Positions 1 to 9,600 of a DNA stretch of 28,037 bases are shown here, piece by piece. Every line of letters starts with the position of its first letter. Position 1 is the stretch's first letter. The position numbers were made by a program, and so were the translations under genes. The notes under the pieces are model-generated. The model worked only from the letters and a program-made list of their open reading frames with translations. It was not told where the DNA came from and did not search any database. Source of the DNA: a virus; the IMG/VR virus record IMGVR_UViG_3300030329_001927, positions 1 through 28,037 of that record. One strand, given 5' to 3'.

Positions 1-99
1 CACATGGACAGTAGATAGTGCAGCAGTTTCAGCAGGAAAAGTAATTTTAGCATTTTTTAGGTCAGATAGTGTCAACTCTGACTACAGTATTCAAGTAAC
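1..99. repeat. Terminal direct repeat, left copy (circular join)
   Basis: Bases 1-99 are identical, base for base, to 27939-28037. A reading frame continues correctly across the join when the two copies are merged. The simplest reading is that a circular or circularly permuted genome was assembled and the contig ends share an overlap of assembler k-mer length. A genuine short terminal repeat of the virion DNA is less likely, because the repeat lies inside a coding region. Confidence 0.95.
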
Positions 100-121
100 A
101 GTAAAATATCATTTAACTTAG
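2..121 (+). CDS. 3' end of fibre-like virion protein gene (continues from 27268)
   Basis: This open frame enters the window at base 2 and stops at TAG 119-121. Its first 32 codons repeat those at the right end of the window, and seven more codons (ending in residues KYHLT) complete the protein. It is not a separate gene: joined at the circular junction with the frame starting at 27268, it gives one protein of 263 residues. The next gene follows after a short gap containing AGGAG at 120-124, so the junction gene and the gene at 132 probably share a transcript. Confidence 0.9.
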   Translation, partial: TWTVDSAAVSAGKVILAFFRSDSVNSDYSIQVTVKYHLT

Positions 122-131
122 GAGTATAATT

Positions 132-1652
132 ATGGGAGCAGGAGCAGGATCAGCAGGATCAGGGTCAGGAACAGCTTATTTCGGTACAGGTGTTTCTGTA
201 TATAGATCTAAAACAGATTATTCAAAGCCAGTAAACACAAAAACAAAGTCAGTTACATATAGTGCTACTGTGAATGACTTATTATTAGATTTAGCACCTG
301 CATCTGACATAGAAACAAACACTGCGACAGATCCTATAAGTGCAGTAAGAGTCAGAAATGACGGATATGTGTCAGGTCTTGCTATATTTGCATTTACAAG
401 ATACACAGCAGAAACAACAGAAGGCAATACGGAATATGTCCATTTTCTATTAGCACCAAATGAGGAAATAACTATCCCTGCAACAAGAGCAATTATAGTA
501 GACAGTTCAGACCAATTTGATGGAACAGCAGTAGCTGCAACAGCTCCTGATAGCAATATGTATGTTGCAAGTGGATGTCTATTAGATGAAGGAAGTAATA
601 TAACAGACTCTGTTACTAATTTCACAGTAGATGATGGTGATTATTTTCATGTAGGTGATTTAATAAGATTAGATAATGAGATAATGGAAGTGACATCTAT
701 ATCTACAAATGAATTATATGTTATAAGAGCAGTACATGGCTCGGCAGCAGCTACTCATAATGATGATGTAGCAATTAGGCTTCCATTCTTTAATGCTTAC
801 CATGACTTTGACAAATATAGTGTAGTTCAGACAGACAGTTCAGGTAGATACAAAGCTACCAATTTTGCAGGATATGGTAGAGTCGCAGCAAACGAAGGTG
901 GTGTGACAGCAGGGTCTATTGCTATACAGTTTTATGAAGCAGGTTACTCTCAATTAGGATTAACTGATATTACAGCTAATACTGAATCAGGACTAACTGC
1001 TTCAACAGCATATGAATTTGATATTCAAGTAGATGGTGGAACTAATTATGACAATTTATCATTTACTACAGATTCCTCTAATACAAAGTTTGGTGGATCT
1101 GATGGGATTATAGCAAAGATACAAGATGCACTTAATACCCAATATTATACAGCAGGTAATCTATTTGAAAAGAAAGTAACAGTATCATTAGAAGGTGGGG
1201 ATGTAGTATTTAGGTCAGGAAGTAATCTGTCTACATCAGCAATAGCATTAACAGCAGGTAGCACTGGAACAGCAGAGTTCTTTGGAACAGGTAGAATACC
1301 TGCTGCATCAGCAACCACAGCAGTAGCTGCAAGATTACAACAAGAAGTTGATTATGATCCTGTAACAAACTCATCTACTTATAAAAATATATTTGTAAGG
1401 GATGATGGAAAAGGAAATCTTATTTATAAGAATAATATAACTGTAGGAACAATTAACTATGAAAGTGGTGCAGTTGATTTTACAGTAGCAGACAAACCTA
1501 ATGCAGAATTTGTTGTTAGCTTGTTACATACATCAGCCATGAGTGGAAAGCTATCAACAGCAGGTAGTGGTAGAGCAAACTCATTAAGACAAGTATTTGG
1601 AAACACTCCACAGCAGAAGTGTGAAGCTGTATTAACTGTGGAAACATTTTAG
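132..1652 (+). CDS. Virion structural protein, probably tail- or fibre-associated (506 aa)
   Basis: The ATG follows AGGAG (120-124) at a good distance. The protein opens with a Gly/Ala/Ser-rich stretch (residues 1-14). It is rich in Thr, Ser, Ala, Val and Asp with few Lys or Cys, a composition typical of beta-rich phage virion proteins. No enzyme motif or membrane segment is visible. It sits between two fibre-like genes and the head-tail connector gene, and is closely followed by the latter (12-base gap). Its size and position would fit a tail or head-surface structural protein; a fibre or decoration role is inference. I do not recognise the family with certainty. Confidence 0.75.
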   Translation: MGAGAGSAGSGSGTAYFGTGVSVYRSKTDYSKPVNTKTKSVTYSATVNDLLLDLAPASDIETNTATDPISAVRVRNDGYVSGLAIFAFTRYTAETTEGNTEYVHFLLAPNEEITIPATRAIIVDSSDQFDGTAVAATAPDSNMYVASGCLLDEGSNITDSVTNFTVDDGDYFHVGDLIRLDNEIMEVTSISTNELYVIRAVHGSAAATHNDDVAIRLPFFNAYHDFDKYSVVQTDSSGRYKATNFAGYGRVAANEGGVTAGSIAIQFYEAGYSQLGLTDITANTESGLTASTAYEFDIQVDGGTNYDNLSFTTDSSNTKFGGSDGIIAKIQDALNTQYYTAGNLFEKKVTVSLEGGDVVFRSGSNLSTSAIALTAGSTGTAEFFGTGRIPAASATTAVAARLQQEVDYDPVTNSSTYKNIFVRDDGKGNLIYKNNITVGTINYESGAVDFTVADKPNAEFVVSLLHTSAMSGKLSTAGSGRANSLRQVFGNTPQQKCEAVLTVETF

Positions 1653-1664
1653 GAAAGGAAAACA

Positions 1665-2651
1665 ATGGCTACTGATTTTAAATATGCAAGTCAAAGTGAT
1701 ATGCAAAGATATGTAGGTGATATAGTTGCAGATGCAGATAACAAAAGACAAGTTTATAATTTTCAAGCTACAGACACAACAAATCAATATCAAGCATTTA
1801 ATACAGGCTTTATTGAACAACTATTTTTTGATGGTATAGAAGGAACATCTGTTGATGATGATCCAAATGCTAATTATGAATATAATTGGTCTGCTGCAAC
1901 AGATTCTGTCCAAGTATTTATATCAACTGCTGATCCTAACGATATGATTATAGAAGCAGGATTTGACAATGCAACTTACTATGACCAAATGCTTGTAGAT
2001 GCTTCAATGGAACTAAACAACTTGCTTGATGCAAGGTTTCCTGTGCCTTTGCCTAAATATGACCAGTATGATGCAAATACAACTCATTCAGCAGCAACTA
2101 AGGAGTATGATGCACTTATAATTAAAGTAACTTGCTATTTAGCAGCATCTAATGCACTCAGAGCAATAGGAGAGATAGAGAAAGCAGATTATTATTATGA
2201 TTTAGTGACAAATGCAGAACGAACAGGGGTTATAGATAGATTAAATGCAGGTGAATTTAAATTAGCATTTGAAATAGACTCATCTGACAGTCAAGGTAAA
2301 GTGAGAACTATAACTAAGTCAGGATCTATGGATGTGGTAGAAACAGCAGGAGAATGGAGTGGAGAAAACTATGATGTATGTAGAATAACCTGTACAACAA
2401 CAGGAGCATATGGAACTGCAATAGTAAAAGCAGAAACATATGGAAATGACAAGCTATTTGGAACTACAACTGAAAATATAAAAGTATCAGGCACTATGGA
2501 TTCTATAGTCAATGGTCTATATATAAGATTTCAAGGTGCATCTATGACACAGAACGATCAATGGGAAGTAACTGTGACAAATGAAAATAGAAAACGAAGC
2601 AATCCAATGACAAGTGGTATTAATCTGACAAGAGGAGCAAGAGGAATTTAA
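1665..2651 (+). CDS. Head-tail connector (adaptor) protein with added C-terminal beta domain
   Basis: The start is ATG after AAAGGA. Residues about 105-200 form an alpha-helical section with repeated small and acidic residues (YYDQMLVDASMELNNLL, then an Ala-rich helix and an EKADYYYD helix). This resembles the gp6/YqbG-type connectors that dock under the portal. The first ~100 residues (including an Asp-rich loop near 60-70) and the last ~125 residues are not part of such a core; the latter reads as a beta-sandwich. Typical connectors are 100-150 residues, so 328 is long. The gene joins the next one through a TAATG overlap, and its position just before a terminator-like and a tail-tube gene supports a neck role. 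The assignment is from pattern and context. Confidence 0.6.
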   Translation: MATDFKYASQSDMQRYVGDIVADADNKRQVYNFQATDTTNQYQAFNTGFIEQLFFDGIEGTSVDDDPNANYEYNWSAATDSVQVFISTADPNDMIIEAGFDNATYYDQMLVDASMELNNLLDARFPVPLPKYDQYDANTTHSAATKEYDALIIKVTCYLAASNALRAIGEIEKADYYYDLVTNAERTGVIDRLNAGEFKLAFEIDSSDSQGKVRTITKSGSMDVVETAGEWSGENYDVCRITCTTTGAYGTAIVKAETYGNDKLFGTTTENIKVSGTMDSIVNGLYIRFQGASMTQNDQWEVTVTNENRKRSNPMTSGINLTRGARGI

Positions 2652-3091
2652 TGGCTGTCACTTATGATGATATATCCTATAAGTATATAGAAAAAGGATT
2701 GAAAACAGTTATAAATGATGAATTTAAGAATGTATATATTTCGCCTGTATTTACTATGCGAGGAACTGAGTGTATCAGAATATCTGCTGAGTCCAGTAGT
2801 AATCAAGAAACTACCAATGCTTATGACAGGAGGGTATTTGCTGTTATGATAAGATATTATCAGAAAGGAGATGTCAGATCCGAGAAAGTCTATGCAGCTA
2901 TAAGAAGAAAAACAGACAGATTAAGAAAGCATCTGCTTGATAATCAAGTAAAGAATACAAGCACAGCTAAATGGGTAGCACTTGATATAGACACAATAAC
3001 ATTTAATGTACAAGACGAAGAAAACGAAGAAATTGATAATCTGAACATAACGGAGTTCTCATTATCAGTCACACATCATAATCCGTTATAA
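2651..3091 (+). CDS. Probable tail terminator / tail completion protein (146 aa)
   Basis: This gene overlaps the connector stop by one base (TAATG) and precedes the major tail protein gene by 13 bases. The protein is a small mixed alpha/beta fold candidate: an N-terminal helix (about 8-25), a strand-rich middle, a basic helix near residues 78-97 (ending in a run of Arg/Lys), and C-terminal strands ending in HHNPL. Length and gene order (connector, this gene, tail tube) match the tail terminator that caps the tail tube and joins it to the head in siphoviruses. No specific motif proves it. Confidence 0.55.
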   Translation: MAVTYDDISYKYIEKGLKTVINDEFKNVYISPVFTMRGTECIRISAESSSNQETTNAYDRRVFAVMIRYYQKGDVRSEKVYAAIRRKTDRLRKHLLDNQVKNTSTAKWVALDIDTITFNVQDEENEEIDNLNITEFSLSVTHHNPL

Positions 3092-3104
3092 GGAGTAAGA
3101 GGAA

Positions 3105-4115
3105 ATGGCGCAATCGCAAATATATAATCCAAGTCAAAATGTATCAGTTTGGATTCAAAACGAAGCTATTGTTGGAACTGAGCCAGATGATGCAGCATTA
3201 AAAAGATTACAGGCAGTATCTTTTACAATTCCTGAAGCATCTGTTCCCTTAGAGTTCTCATCACCGAGAAGTGGACAATTCATAACAACAGCAACACAAG
3301 GACATCATTCAGAAGGAACTAAACTGTGGACTTTTGAAACTACACTTAGAGGAACACCAACATCTGTGCTATTAGCAACAGAAGCAGTGTTTGAACAATC
3401 ATCGTCAACAGCTGAACTTGATAATGACTATATATTCCCGACAACTGGATATACAGTTGCTACAGGGTCAGGAGCAAAAACTTTTGACATTAGATTTGTC
3501 AATGGTGGAACTAAAGCAGCAGCAGAAACAATAGAATGTGCTGGATGTGTTGGAACAGGCTTTACATTATCAGAAGATATTGGAAGTGAAGGTGGCGAAC
3601 TTGTATGTACTATAAGTTGGGCGACAGGTTTTATGCCTGTACATTCTGCTACAGATATATCATCTCCTGCATATGATGAAGGCACACCAAAGAACATTAG
3701 AAATCTTGCTTTAACTACAGCAGAACTTGGTAGTGGAAATGATTTGGTTGTTTCATCATGGGAAATTTCCTGTAATAGAACTATAGAGAGAGTTCATTAT
3801 GCAGATATAACATCAGGAACATTTGCACCCTTTGGATATGCAATGACAGGTGGCTTTGAGATTTCAGGATCATTAACAGTTATTAGAAATGAAACTGTGC
3901 ATGATATCCTTGCAAGTTTCTATAATAGCACAACACTTGATCTAAAATTAGCAGAAGCATCTAATTTCAGCATAGATATGGACAAAGTTCTATTAGGAGA
4001 ATCAACTGTAGACAATGGTGGTGCTGTATTAATGCAGACAATACCTTTTACAGCAGTAGCTGATGAAGATATTGGTGGATCAAGTGAGCAGGTGTTAGGG
4101 ATAACAATAGCATAA
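3105..4115 (+). CDS. Major tail protein (tail tube), 336 aa
   Basis: The start follows a clear AGGAG/GAGG region (3091-3102). The protein is beta-rich, acidic, low in Lys and high in Thr, Ser, Ala and Gly, as expected for tail tube proteins. It begins with a short region typical of tail tubes (a VSVWIQNE stretch, then a SFTIPEAS stretch). Residues about 110-190 look like an extra module carrying most of the cysteines (ECAGC at about 146-150). The tail-tube assignment rests mainly on position: it comes immediately before the frameshifted chaperone pair and the tape measure, the standard order in long-tailed phages. It probably polymerises as rings around the tape measure. Confidence 0.7.
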   Translation: MAQSQIYNPSQNVSVWIQNEAIVGTEPDDAALKRLQAVSFTIPEASVPLEFSSPRSGQFITTATQGHHSEGTKLWTFETTLRGTPTSVLLATEAVFEQSSSTAELDNDYIFPTTGYTVATGSGAKTFDIRFVNGGTKAAAETIECAGCVGTGFTLSEDIGSEGGELVCTISWATGFMPVHSATDISSPAYDEGTPKNIRNLALTTAELGSGNDLVVSSWEISCNRTIERVHYADITSGTFAPFGYAMTGGFEISGSLTVIRNETVHDILASFYNSTTLDLKLAEASNFSIDMDKVLLGESTVDNGGAVLMQTIPFTAVADEDIGGSSEQVLGITIA

Positions 4116-4116
4116 T

Positions 4117-4374
4117 ATGAAAAAAATAGTAAAAGGCGAAAATGCTAAGATAGAAGTTGAATTTAAAGATGCTACTCTTGATGAAAGAAAGCAATTCAAC
4201 GACATCTATCACACAAGTATGTACGGACAAGTTAAATGGTCTGATATGGTTGAATGTGTATTAATAGCAACAACATTGACTGAAGATGATTTGAACGAAC
4301 TTACTGATGTGGATGTTATAGAAATAGCCAAAGAATGCTATTTAGTTCTGAATAAAAAAAAATTGAAGAAATAA
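4117..4374 (+). CDS. Tail assembly chaperone, short form (lambda gpG-like role)
   Basis: ATG at 4117 follows the major tail protein stop by one base; no strong Shine-Dalgarno is visible, so it may be translationally coupled. The product is 85 residues, acidic in the middle and Lys-rich at its end, where an A9 run (4354-4362) encodes the last lysines before LKK-stop. It lies exactly between tail tube and tape measure, the position of the gpG-type chaperone that wraps the tape measure during tail assembly. The A9 run allows a -1 shift into the next frame, which gives the longer GT-type form described separately. Confidence 0.75.
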   Translation: MKKIVKGENAKIEVEFKDATLDERKQFNDIYHTSMYGQVKWSDMVECVLIATTLTEDDLNELTDVDVIEIAKECYLVLNKKKLKK

Positions 4375-4778
4375 AACTTCGATTAAATATTCAGATTTGT
4401 CTGAATGGATCTCAGGGTAAGGCATCTTTGCCTAATACTTTTCCATATAGTGCTGTGAATCCTATGACTGCAAAAGACAAAACATTTAATAACATTGATG
4501 ATGTTTATAAAGTTTTGATAGAATGCTATGATAAGTGCGTAGCAAAGGGGTATGATCGATTGGGAGAAGCATTGCATCAACAAGCATTATTTATTGTTAA
4601 TGAAGAATTAATCTTGGATCAAGACATTCAGCTAACAATAAAAAAGCATCAGTATTGCAAACAATTCAACTGTCCCCCTTATCCCTCAATGATAGAAACA
4701 CCTGCAAATGTAATAGATGACTTCATGGTAATAGAACAAGAAATGACTCAATTCGGAAACAAGGAAAAGAATGGCTAA
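4117..4778 (+). CDS. Tail assembly chaperone, long form made by -1 ribosomal frameshift (gpGT-like)
   Basis: The frame starting at 4117 ends at TAA 4372-4374, but the -1 frame is open from the A9 run to TAA 4776-4778. A slip on the last seven A bases (4356-4362) would add 138 residues beginning IEEIKLRLN to the first 82, giving about 220 residues. The downstream segment has no ATG near its beginning and no good ribosome site, so it is best explained as the T part of a G/GT pair. Its end overlaps the tape measure start by 8 bases. Frameshifting here is a well-known conserved feature of long-tailed phages; its use in this phage is inferred from sequence. Confidence 0.8.
4354..4382 (+). promoter_or_regulatory. 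Programmed -1 frameshift site: A9 slippery run plus hairpin
   Basis: Nine A bases (4354-4362) are read AAA AAA AAA in the upstream frame, giving a perfect A-AAA-AAA slippery heptamer. Directly after it, TTGAAG (4363-4368) can pair with CTTCGA (4377-4382), including one G-T wobble, enclosing the upstream stop codon in the loop. The -1 frame stays open for 139 codons from there. Together these mark the usual tail-chaperone frameshift. Confidence 0.75.
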
Positions 4779-6699
4779 TAAAACTACATATAAAATAGAT
4801 GTCAAACAAAAAGGTGCAAAAAAGGCACAAGCCAGTTTAAAATCACTTGCAAAATCAGCAGCAGGATTAGCAGCAGCCTATATGGGTGTATCAACTGTAA
4901 TGGACAAAATGTCTGAATCAATCGAGTTGTTCGGTGTTCAGGATCTTGCAGTCCGTAGAGTAGAAGCTGCATTAAAATCTACTAAAGGTGCAGCAGGGGT
5001 TACTTCAAAAGAACTGCAAAAACTTGCTTCTTCATTGCAGGGTCTTTCTACTTTTGGTGATGAAGCCACACTTGAAATGACTGCATTGCTGCTTACTTTT
5101 ACACAGATAAAAGGGCCTGTACTTAAAGATGCTATAGGTATGGTGCAGAACATGGCTTCAGCTATGGGAACTGACATGAAAACTCAGGCACTTATGCTTG
5201 GTAAAGCACTTAATGCTCCTGTTATAGGTATTTCAGCTTTGTCAAGGGTTGGAGTTCAATTAACAGATCAACAACAAGAACAAATAAGAAGTTTTGCAGC
5301 AGTTAATGACATAGCATCAGCACAGCGTGTTATTTTAGCAGAATTAGGAACTCAATTTGGTGGTATGGCTGAAGCAGAAGCAAAATCTTTTACAGGTCAA
5401 ATGACACAGATGTGGAATGCTATCGGAGATGTTCAAGAAGTGCTTGGTGGTAAATTAGCACCTGCACTAACAGCAGTAGCTAATTCAGTTTTAAATTATT
5501 TAGCCGTGTCACCTATAGATGAACTTATAGCAGAAAAAGCAGAGTTCAATGCTTTATTGACAGTTTTACAAGATACAAATATTTCTACAGATACAAGAAC
5601 AAAAACAATTAAACGATTAAAAACCGAGTACAAAGATTATCTTGGAGGATTGGATCTCGAGAAGGCAAAATTAGAAGAAATACAAGAAATACAAAAGCAA
5701 TCAAATCAACAAATGATAGATGCTATAATACAAAAGAAGTTAGACCTTAAAACACAAGATTTAAGAAATAAAATTGCAACTGCTGAAGTAGATATATTTG
5801 ATGCTCAAGTAGCAAAACAAGAGGAATTAGCAAATGGCTTTGAAGGATTAGAAAATCAAAATGGTAAATATTTTGTATCATATTATGATAATGCAGGAAA
5901 AGCAGTTATTTTAGAAACACAAAGGCTAAGACAAGCAAAAGAAACAATAGAAGCTTCAGAAGCATTAATTGTACAACTAAAGGAAGAATTAGCAGCCGAA
6001 GAAGAAAAGCAAAGACAATTCATAGAATCACGAAAACTTGCTGATGAAAATAAAAACAAAACAGTTGAAATATTAGATATAAAACAAACAGATATAGCGA
6101 CAACAGAAGAACAAGGTCGGTCTTTAAGCGACTATTTAGAAACAGCTAATACTTCAGCAGATGTTATAGACCATATGGCTATAGCAGAACTAAAATTAAT
6201 AGAAGCTAAAAAAGCAGCTATAAGTGTTGGACTTTCACAAGCAGGAGCAAACAAAACTATGGCTGGTGCAGCAATAGATGCTTCATCATCAGTAGTAGAT
6301 GCTTATTTAACAGAAACAATAGCAGCATATTTAAAAGATAATGTCAAATGGTTTGCAGCAGTTCCTCCTCCATTTAATGCAATGTTATTAGCAGCAACAG
6401 GAGCAGCAGCAGCAACTGGAATGAAACAAATGCTAAATACTGCAACAAATTGGGCAAAAGAATCAACTGGTGCGCAATATGGATTTGAAGGAGTTGTATC
6501 AGAGCCAACGCAATTCACAGTTGGTGAGGGTGGAGCAGCAGAGTATGTATCTGTGCAACCACTTGAAGGGGTAAACAATGCAGGTGGTCAAGGTGTCACT
6601 GTAAACATATCAGGCAATGTAATGAGTCAAGACTTTGTAGAATCAGAATTATCAGAACGAATACAGGAAGCAGTTAGAAAGGGTGTCAGTTTCGCATGA
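4771..6699 (+). CDS. Tape measure protein (642 aa)
   Basis: The ATG overlaps the end of the chaperone frame; GGAAAAG just upstream can serve as ribosome site. The protein has features of tape measures: an N-terminal Lys/Ala-rich region, long predicted helices, a Gln/Glu/Lys-rich coiled-coil section (about residues 300-430), and hydrophobic Ala/Gly-rich stretches near 25-45 and 520-550 that could act at the membrane during DNA entry. At about 0.15 nm per residue (rule of thumb), 642 residues imply a tail of roughly 95 nm, short for a siphovirus. It directly follows the frameshifted chaperones, which normally bind it. It shares ATGA with the next tail gene. Confidence 0.88.
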   Translation: MANKTTYKIDVKQKGAKKAQASLKSLAKSAAGLAAAYMGVSTVMDKMSESIELFGVQDLAVRRVEAALKSTKGAAGVTSKELQKLASSLQGLSTFGDEATLEMTALLLTFTQIKGPVLKDAIGMVQNMASAMGTDMKTQALMLGKALNAPVIGISALSRVGVQLTDQQQEQIRSFAAVNDIASAQRVILAELGTQFGGMAEAEAKSFTGQMTQMWNAIGDVQEVLGGKLAPALTAVANSVLNYLAVSPIDELIAEKAEFNALLTVLQDTNISTDTRTKTIKRLKTEYKDYLGGLDLEKAKLEEIQEIQKQSNQQMIDAIIQKKLDLKTQDLRNKIATAEVDIFDAQVAKQEELANGFEGLENQNGKYFVSYYDNAGKAVILETQRLRQAKETIEASEALIVQLKEELAAEEEKQRQFIESRKLADENKNKTVEILDIKQTDIATTEEQGRSLSDYLETANTSADVIDHMAIAELKLIEAKKAAISVGLSQAGANKTMAGAAIDASSSVVDAYLTETIAAYLKDNVKWFAAVPPPFNAMLLAATGAAAATGMKQMLNTATNWAKESTGAQYGFEGVVSEPTQFTVGEGGAAEYVSVQPLEGVNNAGGQGVTVNISGNVMSQDFVESELSERIQEAVRKGVSFA

Positions 6700-9600
6700 T
6701 CCCACTGCCTGAAAAAATACTGAATGACTTTTCATCAAGCGCATATAGTCTTGAATACTTACTTCAAATAGAAACAACTCCAAATATATTTATAGGAACA
6801 ACCAAACAAACATTTGGATCTGATGGTGCATATTATGAGGACTTAGACCTTAAAGTGTCCAATATAAGCGAGAAAATAGACCTAAAAACAAAAAAAGTGC
6901 AATACAGCGATATGACATTCACATTATCAAATTTCTATCAAAATGAGCAGTATTTATCAGATAGACTTTCTGAAGCTATGGGATCTAATATCAATTTATA
7001 TTTGAAAACACAAAGCTGTGAACTAATTGATGACTGCTTGTTAATTGCTAAATTAAAAATAAGAAAGATTGACCATAACAACAAGGTTGTTAATATTGTA
7101 GCAAATGATATTAATCTTGAAACATTATATGTTAATCTACCTAAAAAAACATTAGAAAGTGGAGTTGATACTAACGAAGCAGGGAATCTGAAGCCTGTGC
7201 CTATATTGTACGGACATTTAGAAGATGCTCCTGCTGTAGTTTATATAGAAGAAGACCAAACAACAAAGTTGATCCCTGATGATTCATATTTTTCTGATAA
7301 TGAAAAAGAAATAGAAGGAATAAAACAATTTTATGTTGCAAAGCAGGATGGATATGATGCAGAATTAATGGATAGAGAATATGACCATTTAATATCACCT
7401 AATGCAGTAAAAGTCAATCTTGGTAGCACTATCTGTGATGTTCCATGTTTACCCTTTGTTAATTCTTTATATACTAAAGACAGTAGTCATGTAGAAAATT
7501 TAGTCATCAGATTGTTTAAAAAAAATCAATATGAAACATTCCAAGATTATGTGACTTTGAACAATTTTTCAGATTATTATAGTAATGAAAGTATTTTAAA
7601 AAACTACAACGCACTTTGGATTAGCAAACTATCAGATTTGAAACTAAGTAAAGAATTTTCATATAGTTATTTCCAAGATGGAACATATAGATTTGATTCT
7701 CTTGGACTAACTTCAAGATGGTTGTGGCAATCAACTACTCCTGATTTTGATTTTATGGACAACACAGAAACTCATAGGGTGGGATTTCAAGTATATGAAT
7801 TTGAAAACATTGAAGGAGCAGAAAGGCTTGAAACTAAAATATCAGATATAGATATATTCCCTGTAGATGTTCATTTTATTGGCAATATGAATATACAAAC
7901 TTATGGAGAAGGTGTTATTACTGACCATATAAGATTTCCAAGAATTAATATATTTTTTTCAAACTTAAAAGATGATCCAGTGCAACAATCACACATGGTT
8001 GGTGGTTGGGAGTTTGGCTCACCTGATGAATTTACTATAACAAATAATGGATCAGCAGTTAATACTAATTTTGAAGGAAGGTTTTGGAATACACAAAAGA
8101 TTGAACTTCATGCACATTCAGAGTTATATGATGAAATATCTATTGTTGATGGGTTGAGAAATCAATATATAACATATTTATTGTCAGACTGGAATAATAA
8201 TACAGATAATGGTGGGAATTATTGGCAATCTATATATTCTTCTACTGTAGATGGATTAAGAAAAGGTTTAAGTTCTAATATTATGGTTATGGCTTATTCT
8301 CCTGATATGCAAAGTGGTTGGGAATTTACAGAAAATCCAAACACAGATCTTTCTATATCCACTAATGTATCAGATATGAAAGTAAGAAAGATGTGGGCGA
8401 ATAAAGATATGATGAATAAAGATTTTCATGTTAATGCTAAAGGCAGAGTTGATACTAATATTGAATATAACAATATTTACAAGATAAAGGGTAAAATTAA
8501 AGTTTTAACAGAAAAGATTATACCATTTGATGATCCTGCCATACCTGCTCTTGGAGTTCGATCAGAAACAGTAGCTTATGAAAACAAGCATCAAATAGAA
8601 TTGTTTAAGTTATTAACCAATAGCAAATACAAAACAAAATTAATAAACAACGAAGTACATGAGTTGATGATTAAGTATGAAGCCTTTAATGGTGAAGTGT
8701 CATACTTATGGGATATTGATGTTAATAATATGAATTTAGCAGAATATTATGGTGACAGTGCTTTTGAAATGATTGTAGATGATGAACTTAGAGAAGACAA
8801 GCAAGGTTGGGTCTACGACATAACTGCTAAAAATTATAATTTAGGTGCGTCACACATAAATGCAGATGGTGAATTGGTGGGTTATTGGTTTAAAAATATT
8901 GAACTTGTATATGCTAAAATTAACTGGTTTGATGAAGCCACAATAGGGAGTATAGTAGAAGCACCTGTAGAGGTTTCATCCGAATTACAGGGATTTAATG
9001 ATAACAAAGGTTGGACAGAGCCAACATTAGACTCTCAATATGAGGGAATAGGATATTGCTATGTAATATGGCTTCCTGAAAACATGGAACTTGCATATAA
9101 GTTAGCTGATACTCCTCCATATATTGTTAAAGATATTTTAACAAATGAAATGAATATAACTACAGACCAAATAGATATAGCAAAACTACAAAAGGCTGAA
9201 GATGCAGTTAAGAACAATAAAATGGCTTTTTCTATAACCGAACAAAGAGAATCAAGAGAAATACTTGAAGATATATGTAAACAATCAAGGCTAACTTTTA
9301 GATTTAGACCATCAGACAACTTTGCTGTTGTAGATGCAATATATAATAACTATGATTCAGATATAGATTTTGATAAAGAAATAGATTTAGACAATACTAT
9401 CAATTATAACTTTTCTAAAACGAAGATAGAGGATCTTAGTATAGGAGGAGTTAAAATTAGTTATGGTTATGATTATGCTACTAAAAAACCTGATAAAGAA
9501 GTAGAGGTTGCACTTGGTGATTCACTTGAAGAATACAAAGCACACTATGGAATTATAAAAGTAGAAGATTACAAGATTGAAATGAATGCTCCGTTTATAA

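Noticed and set aside
218-625. Long reverse-strand open frames opposite virion genes, such as this one and 20234-20611
   Set aside because: They mirror strongly coding + strand genes, have no ribosome site or family pattern, and their composition follows from the forward codons.
4428-4778. Independent gene starting at TTG 4428
   Set aside because: No ribosome site is visible and the frame continues upstream to the A9 slip site, so it is the second half of a frameshift product.
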